Assembly: GCA_903813345.2 (NCBI GenBank)
Contig: CAIIXF020000003.1
Coordinates: forward strand, 8,499,912-8,561,911
Direction: 5' to 3'
Source: Owenia fusiformis
Taxonomy: Eukaryota > Annelida > Polychaeta > Sabellida > Oweniidae
DNA length: 62,000 nucleotides
The position numbers and the translations under genes were made by a program. Below the pieces are notes generated by a model. It had not been told where the DNA came from. It did not search any database and was given only the letters and a program-made list of their open reading frames with translations. Of this stretch, positions 45,619-56,317 are shown piece by piece. The stretch's first letter is position 1, and every line of letters begins with the position of its first letter.

Positions 45619-46284
45619 CTTTCCTCTTTTGTTGTTAGAATGAGCTCTTCAGGGTCATTATGGGTTTTTAATTTTTTTTCACAAGGAATATCAATAGTTG
45701 TTCTTCAAGTACAGATAATCGTTCATTAATTGCTTTCTTGAATAACTCCCTGATACTTTGATCGCGGCCACGTCCAGGTGTCATACCCAGGTCAATACTC
45801 CTATTAGTGGGCTTATTGGGTGTTTTCTGTCTTTTAGGGGTGCTTCTGTGTTGATCAGAAATGTCATTTTCATTAAAGCTAATTGCCAATGTATCCAATG
45901 CAATTTCTGAATATTTTCTTTTGTTCGGCTTGAGACATATATTGTCACCATAATTTATACATATTGCACACTTTTCTCTTGTGGCTTCTTTAGGATATAT
46001 CCATTTTTCATTTATGTTGGTGATTTTGTCCTTCAAATTTGAATTAAATACATCCTTATACTGATAATGTTTGGCACAATTGAAACATTTCTGGCATATG
46101 TTTGCAGGATGGTACAATGGATTGTCATTATCAAATTTCAATCCTGGAACTGCTTTTTGAATTGATTCTTGTACTTTTGTAATTGACAATGGCTTGTATT
46201 TCTTTCTATACACTGTTCTCCACATGGTGTACATATCTTTTCTAAAGCCTTTTGATGATAACTGCTATGATCACTTGTATCCAT
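45619..46284 (-). pseudogene. RAG1-like zinc-binding N-terminal block
   Basis: The ATG at 46284 begins MDTSDHSSYHQKALEKICTP, then CGEQ. After a single frameshift near 46213 the reading continues VYRKKYKPLSITKVQ. Then come YHPANICQKCFNCAKHY and EKCAICINYGD followed by a KPNKRKYS basic patch. The order ICxxCG, ~40 residues, HPxxxCxxC, ~40 residues, CxxC, basic patch is the same as in the N-terminal zinc-binding part of vertebrate RAG1, where it supports dimerisation and ubiquitin-ligase functions. After another frameshift near 45690 the frame (CEKKLKTHNDPEELILTTKE) reaches a splice donor at 45618. It is decayed, but the family assignment is good. Confidence 0.7.
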
Positions 46285-46411
46285 TTTGTGTCTGCATGCA
46301 TCCTTTACTGCATGTGTACTTCAAAATATTGATTTCAGTAAGGCATATTTGAAGCAGGATTTCAAGAAATCTGGCATATCAAGCACCCTCAGACCTGTTT
46401 ATTCCTGTGTA

Positions 46412-46570
46412 AGTGGAACACCTCTGTAAAGTGGAACAACTTTATAAGTGGACTCCTCTTTAAAGTTGAACTCCTCTGTCAGTGGAACACCTCTGTAAAG
46501 TAGAACACCTCTGTAAAGTAGAACACCTCTGAAAGTGGAAAGTGGAACATTCCTGTAAGTAGAACACAAA
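46412..46570 (+). repeat. ~18-bp tandem repeat
   Basis: About eight ragged copies of cctctgtaaagt(g/a)gaaca. It lies about 130 bp upstream of the RAG1-like start, so it could be subterminal repeats of that transposon, though this is not shown. Confidence 0.8.
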
Positions 46571-47519
46571 GTACAGTTCCATGGCCCAGACTAAATGTTA
46601 ATTGGAGGAAAACTTTTCAGCCAAACTAATGGTGTTTAACTTCACATTAACTTATATTTGGTACAATTTGCATACTGCTTGAGACTCGCAGGAAATTTAC
46701 TTATAAGGGGATAATGTTAATGGCCATTAAGTTAATGAGAGATAGAGATAGATTTGATACTTCAAAGTTTGAACTTTATCTGGTTCAATTCCCGAGTATT
46801 GAGAGTATATAAATTGACAAACTAAGAGTTAAGGATCAAAACAAAGATGTGTAATTGAGGCAGAAAGTGAAGATATCTTTCCTAGCTACAGAGAGGAAGT
46901 AAGCAGGCTGCCATTTTAATGCTGCAGTTGCTAGCAGCAACAAGCTAATTAAATATTATTATTTCTTTCTGCATAGGGATTAAGTGATACATATGCTAAG
47001 GGGCTGGGGATGGTATGGTAGTCCTCAGTTGAAATTATTTAAACAGGCAATGCACCTATTTTTGAAGGAAAAAAGGACATATCATTTGAGACATGTCACT
47101 AACACAGTCAATCAAATATGATCAAAACTTGAATTTGGGTCAATACTGAAGTGAAACAAAAAATACTCGCATAGAAAACAGCATTTGAAGTTCAGAGATC
47201 AAAAGAAGTGAAATACCACTTTTCACAAAGTGTATGTTTTAAATAACTCTTGGATTAAAAGATGCTGTATGGTTGAAAATCCCATCAAAAATGAATGGTC
47301 AATTAATGCAAACAACAATGCCATCTTTCTATGGCATTGCTTAACACTTGACATATAAAAATGATAGATCAAAAATATTTTTTAATGATCTAGTCTCAAC
47401 TCTGTGGTCTGTTTGAGCTGTTTTTGGTGTCAAATGTAAGATCAGGTACTTATTAATCCATTGGAAATACTATGAAGATCAAAAGTGAGTCTTCATTTAC
47501 GCACTTTGTCCCTTTAACT
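46571..47519. other. Non-coding stretch
   Basis: No exon or bounded repeat is recognised. Confidence 0.45.
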
Positions 47520-48576
47520 TAGACATTGTTCCCTGCTGCTGGGCACTCAATTTTTCCCAATTTTGGATAACTTTGGGTAAAATATTTCTGCTTTAATTTT
47601 CAAAAATTTCTGAGAACTTCTTTTCTATTGCAGCCCTATCTGCCATTGTGTTTTTAATACTTGCAACAATCGCACACCCAATATTTTTATCTTGGTCAGT
47701 ATCAAATATGGTGTTTATGTCTTCAATGATCTCTTGAAATGTTCCCTGAACTGTCAGGGCTGCCTTATCCATATCTCAGAGGCCTAATACATATGGGTGT
47801 TGATGTTTATCCGTTACAGCAAAAACTTAAAAACTATGGCCATGTTTTGGTGTTTACATCTGTATATAAGTTGTTATTTTGTGTTGTCTTAAGACTTTGG
47901 AGTTGTTTTTGGCAAATAGCTAACTTACTGTCCAAAATTCTGTCAATGTTTTTCTCCCGGGAATAGGCCCTCTTAAATTTCTCCAATAGAGTTCTGCAGA
48001 TTCCTCGACAACTTGTTCAACTTTATGAGTTGGAACCTTTAAATCTGTCAGATTCATGACAATCTTTTTAAAAGCTGATGTACATTTACTTCCAGTATCG
48101 TCCAGAAAGCTTCACTTGTGTCCCAATTATTTGCTATAATGAAGGAACATCTTTAAAAAGTAATCTAGGTTCTTTAGTTACTATTTCCAAAATATTTTTC
48201 TATGTTGTATTTTTTGTATTTGTCATTTAGGTAGTTTAACCTTGACTTATATCTTTCGGTTTCTGTATCCACACATTCTTCGTCTGCATTTATGAGGGTG
48301 ACTGTTCGTCATCTCGTCAAACTTCAGGAACAACTACCACCTTTTTTAACTAGGTTGTCATGAATATATTTGTAGAAGTCATAAATTCGATCAAATGATG
48401 TGACACTCTGTTTTTGCTGTATTAGATTGTCTACCCAAATCATAAACCCATGATACTTGAGCTCTGTTATGGTGTCCATTCCGAGCATAGTATTCTATTC
48501 CCTGTGAATATGTATATAGACTCCACTTACCATTTATGTTATTGCGTGGAATGCGCAAAAGCGCTCGTGAGCCCAA
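47520..48576 (-). pseudogene. Unrecognised transposon-like protein relic
   Basis: Minus-strand coding can be followed in pieces with frameshifts between them: LRIPRNNINGKWSLYTYSQG near 48560, SFDRIYDFYKYIHDNLVKKG near 48380, TERYKSRLNYLNDKYKKYNI near 48230, and MNLTDLKVPTHKVEQVVEES, then AELYWRNLRGPIPGRKT near 48060-47940. The last piece is KAALTVQGTFQEIIEDINTI with CAIVASIKNTMADRAAIEKK near 47770-47600. The IKNTMxDRAA block resembles a segment seen in several uncharacterised transposon proteins of marine animals. Five or more stops or frameshifts show it is dead. Confidence 0.55.
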
Positions 48577-49170
48577 AAAACTAATAAGGGATTGAAAAAC
48601 AGATCAAACCTATAAAAGAAACCATTCTTCCTAACACCATTTGGGCCTTAAAAACATTTCCTTCCTTTTTGAAAAAAAAGAATATTCACTTACCCAAATC
48701 GATGAAGCATAACAAGAGCAAACATTGGTTTTGGTTTGTGGTTTCATGTGTTTTGCATTAACTTTGGTCAAGGGTACCTCTGGAATCTTGAAGGTGGGGT
48801 GGATGGAAGGGCCTTAAAGAATTTAGTTCTCTGTCAATGATGGGCGCCTCAGCCTTAGTGGCTAGAAGACTGCACACCAAGGCTCAGATCTTTTTGTGAG
48901 ATTTATTAGCAATGAACCATGCATAATGTTGGACCCCTTGGGTCAGTCCAATGGATTGTTAAAATTACCTAATTTTGTAAGGAAAGAAACAACAAGTCGA
49001 TTCCTTAATACTAAATTTATTTAATAATTTTGAAGTCTTGGATCGAAAACATTACAGAATAATATGTGTTTACTGATTAAAACCTAGCCGAAAAAGTGCT
49101 ACAAATTCTTTACAACTGCCTTTTATAGTAAGACAGAAGGAAGAAAACTATAAAATACAATGCAATTAAT
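48577..49170. other. Non-coding stretch
   Basis: Nothing recognised. Confidence 0.45.
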
Positions 49171-49345
49171 CATTTATAAACATCTCACAAATAAAGAAAT
49201 AGGAATATTCACAAGGAATATTCTCCATCATTTATAAACATCTTACAAATAAGGAATAAAGAATATTCACAAGGAATATTCTCCATCATTTATAAACATC
49301 TCACAAATAAGGAATAAAGAATATTCACAAGGAATATTCCCTAAG
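49171..49345 (+). repeat. 58-bp tandem repeat, three copies
   Basis: catttataaacatct(c/t)acaa starts at 49171, 49229 and 49287. Each unit contains the inverted repeat gaatattcacaaggaatattc. Confidence 0.9.
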
Positions 49346-49571
49346 AACAAAGCAATAAATTAGGAAAGTTGACACAGTAAACATATCCGAGTAAGTTTCA
49401 CTAGTTTGTTTCTTCTCAAAGGTCAAATATATGTCACAAGAGAATAAGTAATAAATTTAGAATGACTGACTCAGGGTCAGAAAGAGTCCAAGGAATAAGA
49501 CATTTAAAAGATAAACACATATAAACAAATCTTACTAATGGATTTCTTCTCAAAGGTCAGCTACATGTCAT

Positions 49572-50690
49572 AGAAGGAATAATTTTTCAATTCAATTTCA
49601 ATTCAATTATTTATTTCATAATTCTTATATAATATACACTATAAAAACAAGCCGCTAGACACCCTAGTGGGTATATGTTGCGGTTTAACAGAAATCATTA
49701 AAATGACAACTAGACTACATATAAAAGAAAACACTTATATTATGTTACATGTAGGTATATAAAAATGGTATTAACAATTAATCTAAGGATGTACAATGTA
49801 AAAATGTTACAAAAATCGGGTACCAGTATAAAATCAACAGTATAGTATGATATTGGTATTATACATTATCGATAGATGAGTAGTTTTTTATATGAAGATT
49901 TGAAAATATTTAGAGTGGAGCATTTTTTAATATCATGTGGTAGAGCATTCCAAAGATTAGGACCCAGATAGCGAAGGGAAAGTTTAGAGCATTTAGGGAT
50001 ATGAAAATGATGCAATTGTCTTGTGTAATGATGATGAATATTAATGTTGATATCAAACAAGTCTTGAAATAGATTTTTTGGAAGACTGGGGTGCTTATTA
50101 AAGATTTTGTACATGAACTGACCAGTACAATATCTGTTGACGTCAAAAATATTTAATATTCTAAGATCTTTAAATAGGGGAGCGGAGTGAGAAAGTCTAT
50201 CCTTATTTAAAGCTAGCCTTAAGAATTGTTTCTGCAGTTTATGTAGACGATCATAAAATGATTTAAATGTGTTACCCCAGATTATGTTGCAATAATTTAA
50301 TTGAGAGTGTATCAATGAGTAGTAAATTGTTTTGAAACTGTCTATTTGAAGTAGATGTTTAATGTGATAAAGAGAACCAATGACGCGAGAAATCTTTGTT
50401 TCAACAGATTTTATGTGTTCTTTAAATTTCAAGTTTTTATCAATAATAATTCCAAGAAAGTCAATTTTTCCCCGGAAATTTATGTTCTCATTGCGTATTT
50501 TAAGATTCAGATTTGTTTGATTTTTTTGGGGTCCAAATAGAATAGCATTGGTTTTGCCAATATTAAGTGAAAGTTTGTTTGCTTTTATCCAGTCATCTAA
50601 TAAGCAATTAAAAATATTCTCAACTGTCAACAACATGACATAGTGTGAAGAAGTCAAGGAATAATGTATCTCTGGCAAGGTCAGCAAGAA
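49572..50690 (-). pseudogene. 5'-truncated LINE, reverse transcriptase C-terminus
   Basis: An uninterrupted minus-strand frame of about 270 residues gives the post-palm part of a jockey/CR1-type reverse transcriptase: DDWIKANKLSLNIGKTNAIL, FLGIIIDKNLKFKEHIKSVE, the thumb-region YYSLIHSQLNYCNIIWGNTF, LHKLQKQFLRLAL, and a final block LGPNLWNALPHDIKKC ending at a stop at 49866. The upstream catalytic YADD region is absent. A ~290-bp 3' untranslated region ends in attgaatt-type short repeats at about 49572-49600, the usual tail of such LINEs. With no internal stops in 273 codons, the insertion is fairly young. Confidence 0.85.
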
Positions 50691-50776
50691 GCCAAAAATG
50701 AAGAAACTAATAAATCAATCAGTCCTAATATGAACTAAAAACCCTAAAATAAAATGTCCAACAATAAATATTGGTG

Positions 50777-50964
50777 TATGTTTCGGAATACTTATGACTC
50801 TTGAGCCTCGCCCTCTGATCAAGAGCAGAAAGTTTGTGTTGGAGTATATCAACATCCAGGTCTTTGCGGGCTGCATACTCCTTTATTTCCCTCAGTATAC
50901 GGGCAACAGAATGGGCCCCTTGGTCATTAGAGAGCTAAGCCATATCAGCCCTCAAGGATTTAAG
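50777..50964 (-). pseudogene. Unrecognised exon-like segment with one stop
   Basis: After an acceptor-like atccatttacag at 50965 a frame reads LKSLRADMA, an in-frame TAG, then LSNDQGAHSVARILREIKEY, AARKDLDVDILQHKLSALDQ and RARLKSHKYSETY. The composition is helical and charged, and coding-like. The stop and the absence of a donor suggest a relic. It may belong with the ORF at 51908-52264 on the same strand, but no link is shown. Confidence 0.35.
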
Positions 50965-51425
50965 CTGTAAATGGATGATATAAAAAATGAGGGCTATACG
51001 AAGGATAATGGAATATTTGCTATTGCTCAAAGTTGAAATAGATTGGGACTGAAATTTGTCTTGTGCTGGGGCAATATAAGTGTTTTAAACAGAGTTTGAT
51101 TGCACTCCCAATGTGAGATTTAATCCCTTCTTTTTGAATTCTCATTAACAATAGGGTCGGAGCAACATTCCTCTAAATACCTTGCGATGTTTCGCCCTCC
51201 CAAATATTGAGCTGATAAAGATACTTTTTAAGTCGCTGATTGACTATATGGTCGAGGATAAGGGGTGATTTTCGAGATGAGTTGCACTTGTTGATTGAAA
51301 GCAATAACCTGTCCCATGACTGAACCCTTCCTTTTTGCCTTTTTAATCTCTTTGCACAATGAATCTTCTTACATCTAGGGGGGTGGCATTCTGAATAGTT
51401 TTTTGTGGGGAAAGTGATTGTAGAA

Positions 51426-51640
51426 ATCAGGGCTCTCGCCAGGCTTTCAGACTGTGGCACAGCACCACACTCTATTTAGCTCCCTCCACACCCTATTGGC
51501 AAATCATGACTGTTTCCACAGTCTAATCTTGACTGAATATACAATAATAGCATGTAAAAAGGATAAAACATAAAATAAATATGATTTATCACGATTGAAA
51601 GGTTATTCTGAAGATGTTAGCACCACACCCTAAATGTTTT
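51426..51640 (+). repeat. hAT-like MITE fragment
   Basis: cagggctctcgccaggcttt has the form of a hAT-type terminal repeat. The segment contains an internal near-repeat, gcaccacactct/gcaccacaccct. The opposite end was not found. Confidence 0.4.
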
Positions 51641-51907
51641 TGGTATTTTGTAGATTTGATAAGGGTATCTAAATGGTGCATTCTTTTGTCCGTGAAATTG
51701 AGCCGCAACTGGAATTAGACAAGTGAGCAAAATTGGAGATGGGCTGGTGAAGATAGGAGGTGGGAGGGAGATGGAATAGTCTGCGGGAGTGATAATATGC
51801 TTGCAGGGAAAGATATTTAGCAATAAAATACTTTGTTCAGTGTAGGAATATGCGTGTATATATGAGTAACTACAATTGGGGTAGATGTCTCAAAAGGCAA
51901 AAGAGGA

Positions 51908-52264
51908 TTATGTGCAAATGATGAGTACATGCTCTTGAAGAGAATCTTCTTTGTTTTTCATTGCTCCCTTCTCCACATCCTGGCTCTTACACTTGTTTGG
52001 CCTCAGTTTTGACTTTATTGCAAGGAAACTTGCCACAAACTGGACCATGTCTTCTTGGTTTTGGGAATCTAGGTTTGTTATCTTTAGGAACTCATCGACG
52101 TTAGCCCTGGCCAATCCTTTTTGAGTGATGCTATCATGAATTTTGTTGGCTGTCAAGCCCGTCAAACTTTCACCTGCTTTAAACGAACCCAGGGATTCTT
52201 GGTCCAAATATTCTTTGTTTTCCTTAAGCCACCTGACTATTTTGAATTTTTGATTGTCTTCCAT
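51908..52264 (-). CDS. Hypothetical 118-residue protein or first exon
   Basis: An ATG in acceptable context (gagctATGG) opens an uninterrupted frame. It starts MEDNQKFKIVRWLKENKEYL, continues with AGESLTGLTANKIHDSITQK and ARANVDEFLKITNL, and ends in a lysine-rich tail. The composition is soluble and helical, and coding-like throughout about residues 1-105. I do not recognise a family; the N-terminal part could be a small DNA-binding helical domain. It may be the first exon of a larger gene or of a transposon. Confidence 0.4.
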   Translation of the reverse strand: MEDNQKFKIVRWLKENKEYLDQESLGSFKAGESLTGLTANKIHDSITQKGLARANVDEFLKITNLDSQNQEDMVQFVASFLAIKSKLRPNKCKSQDVEKGAMKNKEDSLQEHVLIICT

Positions 52265-52616
52265 AGCTCTGTCTTTGATTTATCTTCTGGTTCAGTTCAG
52301 TGAAGTTCACTTGTTTGTTTGTGAGATTGTTTGCTTTCCCTTCCTTATCAATTGTATTTTGATTCTAGGGGACTGTGTTGAATAAATCTATCTTACTTAA
52401 CCTCTAAGCTTACAATGCTTTTTTCTCCCTTCTATTGAATCCATGAGAACTAGACATCATCTGACCACTCAGGACTGTTATGTGATTTCTCCAAAAATAT
52501 CAATACTAGACTTGAATTGACCAATCAAAGGTCTGTTTTCACATGGTTACTTTCTAAGCGCATGTTCCACAAATTGAAATGTTGTAAACTTCCAACCCTC
52601 TAAGGCCAAAGTAAAA

Positions 52617-53080
52617 TATTTTACATTATTATATCACTATCAAGCTAGCAACAGTATGATTGGTCAAAACCGGGTCACATGTCGTGGGATATCTGGCCAT
52701 ATTCAATGGCAATGCTAATCAGATAAGACAACCGTGAGATATCTTGCAATATCCCACGCTCCCGGGAATTTTCAAAGAATTTGTTTTCGTTCAGTGTAAA
52801 TAATTTAGTTCAGTGTAAGTCAAAATGGCAGACGAACCGAGTAGATTCGTAAAAATATCTGAATGTATGTATGTATTTCAATGTTAACCTATGACTTAAT
52901 AATATTAGGGATGTTTAGCTAGACAGTGATATAATAAAACAAATATTTCACTCTATTTTCGGTGAATACCTGTAGCACTTTCACAAGGTGATATTCCACT
53001 TGCCCTTCAGGCTTCGTGGAATATCACTTGTGAAAGATGTACAGGTATTCACCTCAATAGAGTGAAATATTTGTTCAATA
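52617..53080. repeat. Palindrome cluster between 16-bp direct repeats
   Basis: taaggccaaagtaaaa occurs at 52601-52616 and 53081-53096. Between them are an inverted pair, ttattatatcact(a)tc(a)agctag (52626 and 52940), and a hairpin at 52936-53079 with ~60-bp arms (ttcactctat, ggtgaatacctgta, gatattccac and mirrors). These look like two MITEs side by side; the 16-bp repeats are long for a target duplication. Confidence 0.6.
52825..52864 (+). CDS. Possible first coding exon (MADEPSRFVKISE)
   Basis: A strong-context start (tcaaaATGGCAG) opens 13 codons and reaches a GTATGT donor. Short MAxxxRFVxxS-type starts are common in transposon-borne proteins of marine invertebrates. It lies inside the inverted pair at 52626-52940. 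Direct splicing to the exon-like segment at 53234 does not give an open frame, so the partner is unknown. Confidence 0.3.
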
Positions 53081-53233
53081 TAAGGCCAAAGTAAAAAATA
53101 GGTTTTATTTATATTCTCCAATTATGGTAACTACCATATATCACCTAGAATAGTATTTATTTAATATTCTGGCCAACAGTGATTGGTTGAATTTGCATAT
53201 GTTAAGGAATAACCTCTTGCATGTTTTTTCCAG

Positions 53234-53363
53234 AGTTGCCTGAAGCCAGTTCATGTCGCTATAACCAAGGGATGTATGCTTACTGTCCAGGACTTGCTGC
53301 TGTGGTGGAAGGGAATGTGCTGACATCAGAGATGATAGGCATTTGGTGTGTGCAGTATCACAG
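53234..53363 (+). CDS. Possible internal exon, unrecognised protein
   Basis: It is bounded by a pyrimidine-rich acceptor (catgttttttccag) and a donor (CACAG then GTGTGC). The third frame is open throughout and reads LPEASSCRYNQGMYAYCPGL, AAVVEGNVLTSEMIGIWCVQ, YHR. The base composition is richer in GC than the flanks and codon use looks coding. I do not recognise the family and found no neighbouring exon. Confidence 0.38.
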
Positions 53364-53734
53364 GTGTGCTTTTCATATTTAACACAGTACCTTTAATGTT
53401 TCATAGTCCATGTAGTCCCTTTAATGTTTCTTTAATGTTATGTATTATATATGTGAGAAATGATCACAGAATTTCAACAGGTTCAGGGATTTCACAAGAA
53501 TTCTTCATAACAGGCTAAATGAATGAAAACAACAGGCAAAATTAATGTAAATCATAAATTTAACATGAAAAAGTTGAAAAACTAACATACAATTTTGTGA
53601 AAACAATCGGTGAAAATCGCATGTTGCCTGCTGCTGATGAAATCCAAGAGGTTATTACACTGCGTGTATTACACTTACAAGCCAAATTGCATGCAAATAT
53701 CAATAATGCAAAAACTTGCATAGTGCAATCATAA

Positions 53735-54315
53735 CCCTACTATCACACCAAACTAGTTCCCACTACGTTCTCGAAAAACGGGCTTAAACTGTGCACGAAC
53801 GGATTTGACGTACTAAGAACCCACTGAGAACCGTTTGGGATCTGTTTACAAACTTCATGAAACTACTAGAACGAGTAGGTCCTCCAGCACTTAGAGCATG
53901 CTCAACATTTTCTGGCTATCATCAAAACGTTGCAAAATCGGTTTTAAACTGTGTGCGAACTGAATGAACGTAGCTACAACGTTCTACGGTCTGTTTACGA
54001 ACTTCATGGACTTTCTCGGACGGGGTATGTGATTTAGAATTTTGAGTCGATTCAAAATTCGATGGCGACCATACCGTTCTGTAATCAGGTCATGATGACC
54101 TTCTAGACTAAGGGACGGTTTATACGACGTTGCACACCGACGTGGTGCGACCTGAACGAACTGCGAATGAGATGGACGTATTGAAGACTGTTTATGAACG
54201 AAGTAGCTAATTATTTTAGACATATTTCCCGACTGCAGCCAGATCGAGCCCTTTTTACGACATTTTCGTAGGACTGGCAAGTACGGGTAAGAACTAGTTT
54301 GGTGTGATAGGGGGG
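53735..54315. mobile_element. Inverted-repeat element, ~22-bp ends
   Basis: ctatcacaccaaactagtt at the left and aactagtttggtgtgatag at the right. Subterminal gaacggattt/cgtacg and cttcatgaa/cttcatgga blocks recur inside. The interior is non-coding. A truncated copy is at 4590-4755. Confidence 0.8.
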
Positions 54316-54656
54316 TTACACTCATTCAAACATGCCAAGTAGGTCTCAGCCAATCAGGGTAAGGCATTCCAGCATGTTATTTATTTATTGATATATGCAT
54401 GAGAATAATTTTGCTGTGCATTTAATTTTTGATAAATGCACAGTCTGAGTAGTAATTTTCTTTAAAAGGGATGACAGCATGTCAATGTTTTCAAACTTTT
54501 GGAGAGGGTGTTCTAATAGTGTGAAAAGAATTTAATGCATTGTGGAATGACCATTTCTTTCAGGCATTGTTTCAATGTCATTCAAGGAATGGTCATTCTA
54601 CAATGCACTGAGTCCAAGGCCTAAATCCTTAAGCAATGAACATCATTTAGAGCAAT

Positions 54657-55077
54657 TTACCAAAGAAGCACTTGCGTTTCCCATTTGATTGTGTTTGATG
54701 AAATGTTAAATAGAAATTTGAAGGACACGCCCCACTCTACGAGCTTCTCATACTTCTCCATCGCTCTCTCAACTTCATTACTTAAGCTGGGGCTAGTAAA
54801 TGATTGTACTACAAGTTCATCTGTTGTATATTGGACCTCCTCCACAACTTCTTCGACAGCCTCCTCGATTGGGGGGTCTACTAGAGGGCCAGTCTTTAAA
54901 TCCCCTGGAATGCGTCTTTGTCGATGCTCACAGAAATCATGGAGAGAGTGGAACACTTCATTACATGTTTTGCACTTCCCATTTGTATTGTCAGTAAAAT
55001 GTTTTTTTAGGTGTAGGGATTTTTTGGATCTCCAATCAAAAGTTTGGTCGCAGATTTCACATTCACCAGGAGGCACC
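54657..55077 (-). CDS. Unit 1 zinc-finger exon
   Basis: It follows an acceptor (gtgttgcag). It encodes VPPGECEICDQTFDWRSKKS, then LHLKKHF, a perfect C-x2-C-x12-H-x3-H finger. A second C-x2-C-x12-H follows (CKTCNEVFHSLHDFCEH) whose last ligand has become Arg; unit 3 keeps Cys (HRQRC, a C2HC finger). After this comes an acidic run (PPIEEAVEEVVEEVQ) and a serine-rich helical tail ending ETQVLLW and a stop, with a donor-like GTAAAT overlapping the stop. Likely nuclear; function unknown. The frame is intact. Confidence 0.6.
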
Positions 55078-55204
55078 CTGCAACACAAGTGCTGATAAAA
55101 TGAAAAATGTTAATATCCATCAAGGTTTATTTAGCACTGTTTTCTTTCCCATATCCAATGTTAAAAAGCTTTACGCTGCTTTAAAATTAAATTTTCTATG
55201 GCAT

Positions 55205-55490
55205 TTCAGAGGATCTCCACCTCCCTTCTCACAGAAAGAAGGTCCGCTTCCAGGAGGCAGATCTCCTCCTTCAACTGCCTGTTCTTTGTTTTTCCTGCAT
55301 TAGACTGTCTCTTCTTTTGACCCTATATATCCTATATAGACCCTATATATATCCTATATTTAACAAAGTTCTTCTTTTACGTATTTCTTTTTTCCTATGT
55401 TCAAGCAAGCATCTTGTGCAAATTTTGGAAAGCAACGTCCTTCAAGGAATGGCCATTCCATAACGTTCTGAGTCCAAGGCTTAAATCCTT
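55205..55490 (-). pseudogene. Unit 1 coiled-coil exon
   Basis: It corresponds to the basic coiled-coil exon of unit 2 (56029-56290). It starts after cttaag with a DLSLGL-like segment, but frameshifts near 55310-55400 (a duplicated ctatata block) break the frame. The C-terminal EADL(L)S and charged residues remain visible. Confidence 0.45.
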
Positions 55491-55520
55491 AAGCAATGAA
55501 CATCATTTAGAGCAATTTAC

Positions 55521-55900
55521 CAACTAAGCACTTGCATTTCCCATTCGATTGAGTTTGATGAAATGTTAAAATAGAAATTTGAAGGGCGCTCTCTCAACTT
55601 CATTACTTAAGCTGGGGCTAGTAAATGATTGTACTACAAGTTCATCTGTTGTATGTTGGACCTCCTCCATAAATTCTTCCACAGCCTCCTCGATTGGGGG
55701 TCTACTAGAGGGCCAGTCTTTAAATCCCCTGGAATGCATCTTTGTCGATGCTCCGAAAATCATGGAGAGAGTTGAACACTTCATTACATGTTTTGCACTT
55801 GCCATTTGTATTGTCAGTAAAATGGTTTTTTAGATGTAGGGATTTTTGGGATCTCCAATCAAAAGTTTGGTCGCAGATTTCACATTCACCAGGAGGCACC
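55521..55900 (-). pseudogene. Unit 2 zinc-finger exon, frameshifted
   Basis: The first finger is intact (CEICDQTFDWRSQKSLHLKN, H). The second loses frame after CKTCNEVFNSLHDF, and a second shift precedes the acidic tail. A ~40-bp deletion removes the EKYEKLVEWG region found in the other units. Confidence 0.55.
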
Positions 55901-56028
55901 CTGCAATACAAGCGCTGATAAAATGATAAATGTTAATATCCATCAAGACTTATTTAGCACTGTTTTCTTTCCCATATCCAATGTTATAAAGCTTTACGCT
56001 GCTTTAAAATTAAATTTTCTATGGCATT

Positions 56029-56290
56029 TCAGAGGATCTCCACCTCCCTTCTCACAGAAAGAAGGTCTGCTCCCAGGAGGCGGATCTCCTCCTCCAACTG
56101 CCTGTTTTTTAGTTTTTTTTGCATTAGACTGTCTCTTATTTTGACCCTATATATTATTTGCTTTAACGAAGATCTTCTTTTATATATTTCTTTTCTCCTA
56201 TGTTCAGCAAGCATCTCGTGCAAATTTTGGAAAGCAACATCCTTCAAGGAATGGTCATTCCACAACACACTGAGTCCAAGGCTTAAATCC
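56029..56290 (-). CDS. Unit 2 basic coiled-coil exon
   Basis: It enters at a ttag acceptor and reads DLSLGLSVLWNDHSLKDVAF, QNLHEMLAEHRRKEIYKRRS, SLKQIIYRVKIRDSLMQKKL, KNRQLEEEIRLLGADLLSVR, REVEIL and a stop. The basic stretch followed by leucine heptads resembles a bZIP-like or general coiled-coil dimerisation segment, although the canonical bZIP N-x7-R signature is not seen. Paired with the zinc-finger exon it suggests a dimeric nucleic-acid-binding protein. Confidence 0.5.
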
Positions 56291-56317
56291 TAACCAATGA
56301 ACATCATTTAGAGCAAT

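Larger units (their letters stand above)
42136..46284 (-). mobile_element. RAG1-like transposase transposon, decayed, split by an insertion
   Basis: On the minus strand four successive coding blocks (46284-45619, 45435-44428, 43097-42530, 42525-42136) join into one transposase-like protein. It has a cysteine-rich RAG1-type N-terminus, then a central D block with a following zinc-like CLYC pair, then a second D block, then a C-terminal E block. At least six frameshifts and one intron-like gap (45618-45436, GT-AG) interrupt it, and a 1327-bp unrelated element is inserted at 43098-44424. Terminal inverted repeats were not found. A transposon encoding a RAG1-like N-terminus (N-RAG-TP) has been described from the sea slug Aplysia; this copy appears to join such an N-terminus to a RAG1-like catalytic arrangement. 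Confidence 0.7.

Noticed and set aside
51173-51460. 95-codon minus frame
   Set aside because: Its first part crosses a hAT-like MITE fragment and the rest has no recognisable domain.
53984-54325. 113-codon minus frame
   Set aside because: It lies entirely within the inverted-repeat element 53735-54315 and its similarity to 4.6 kb is at DNA level.
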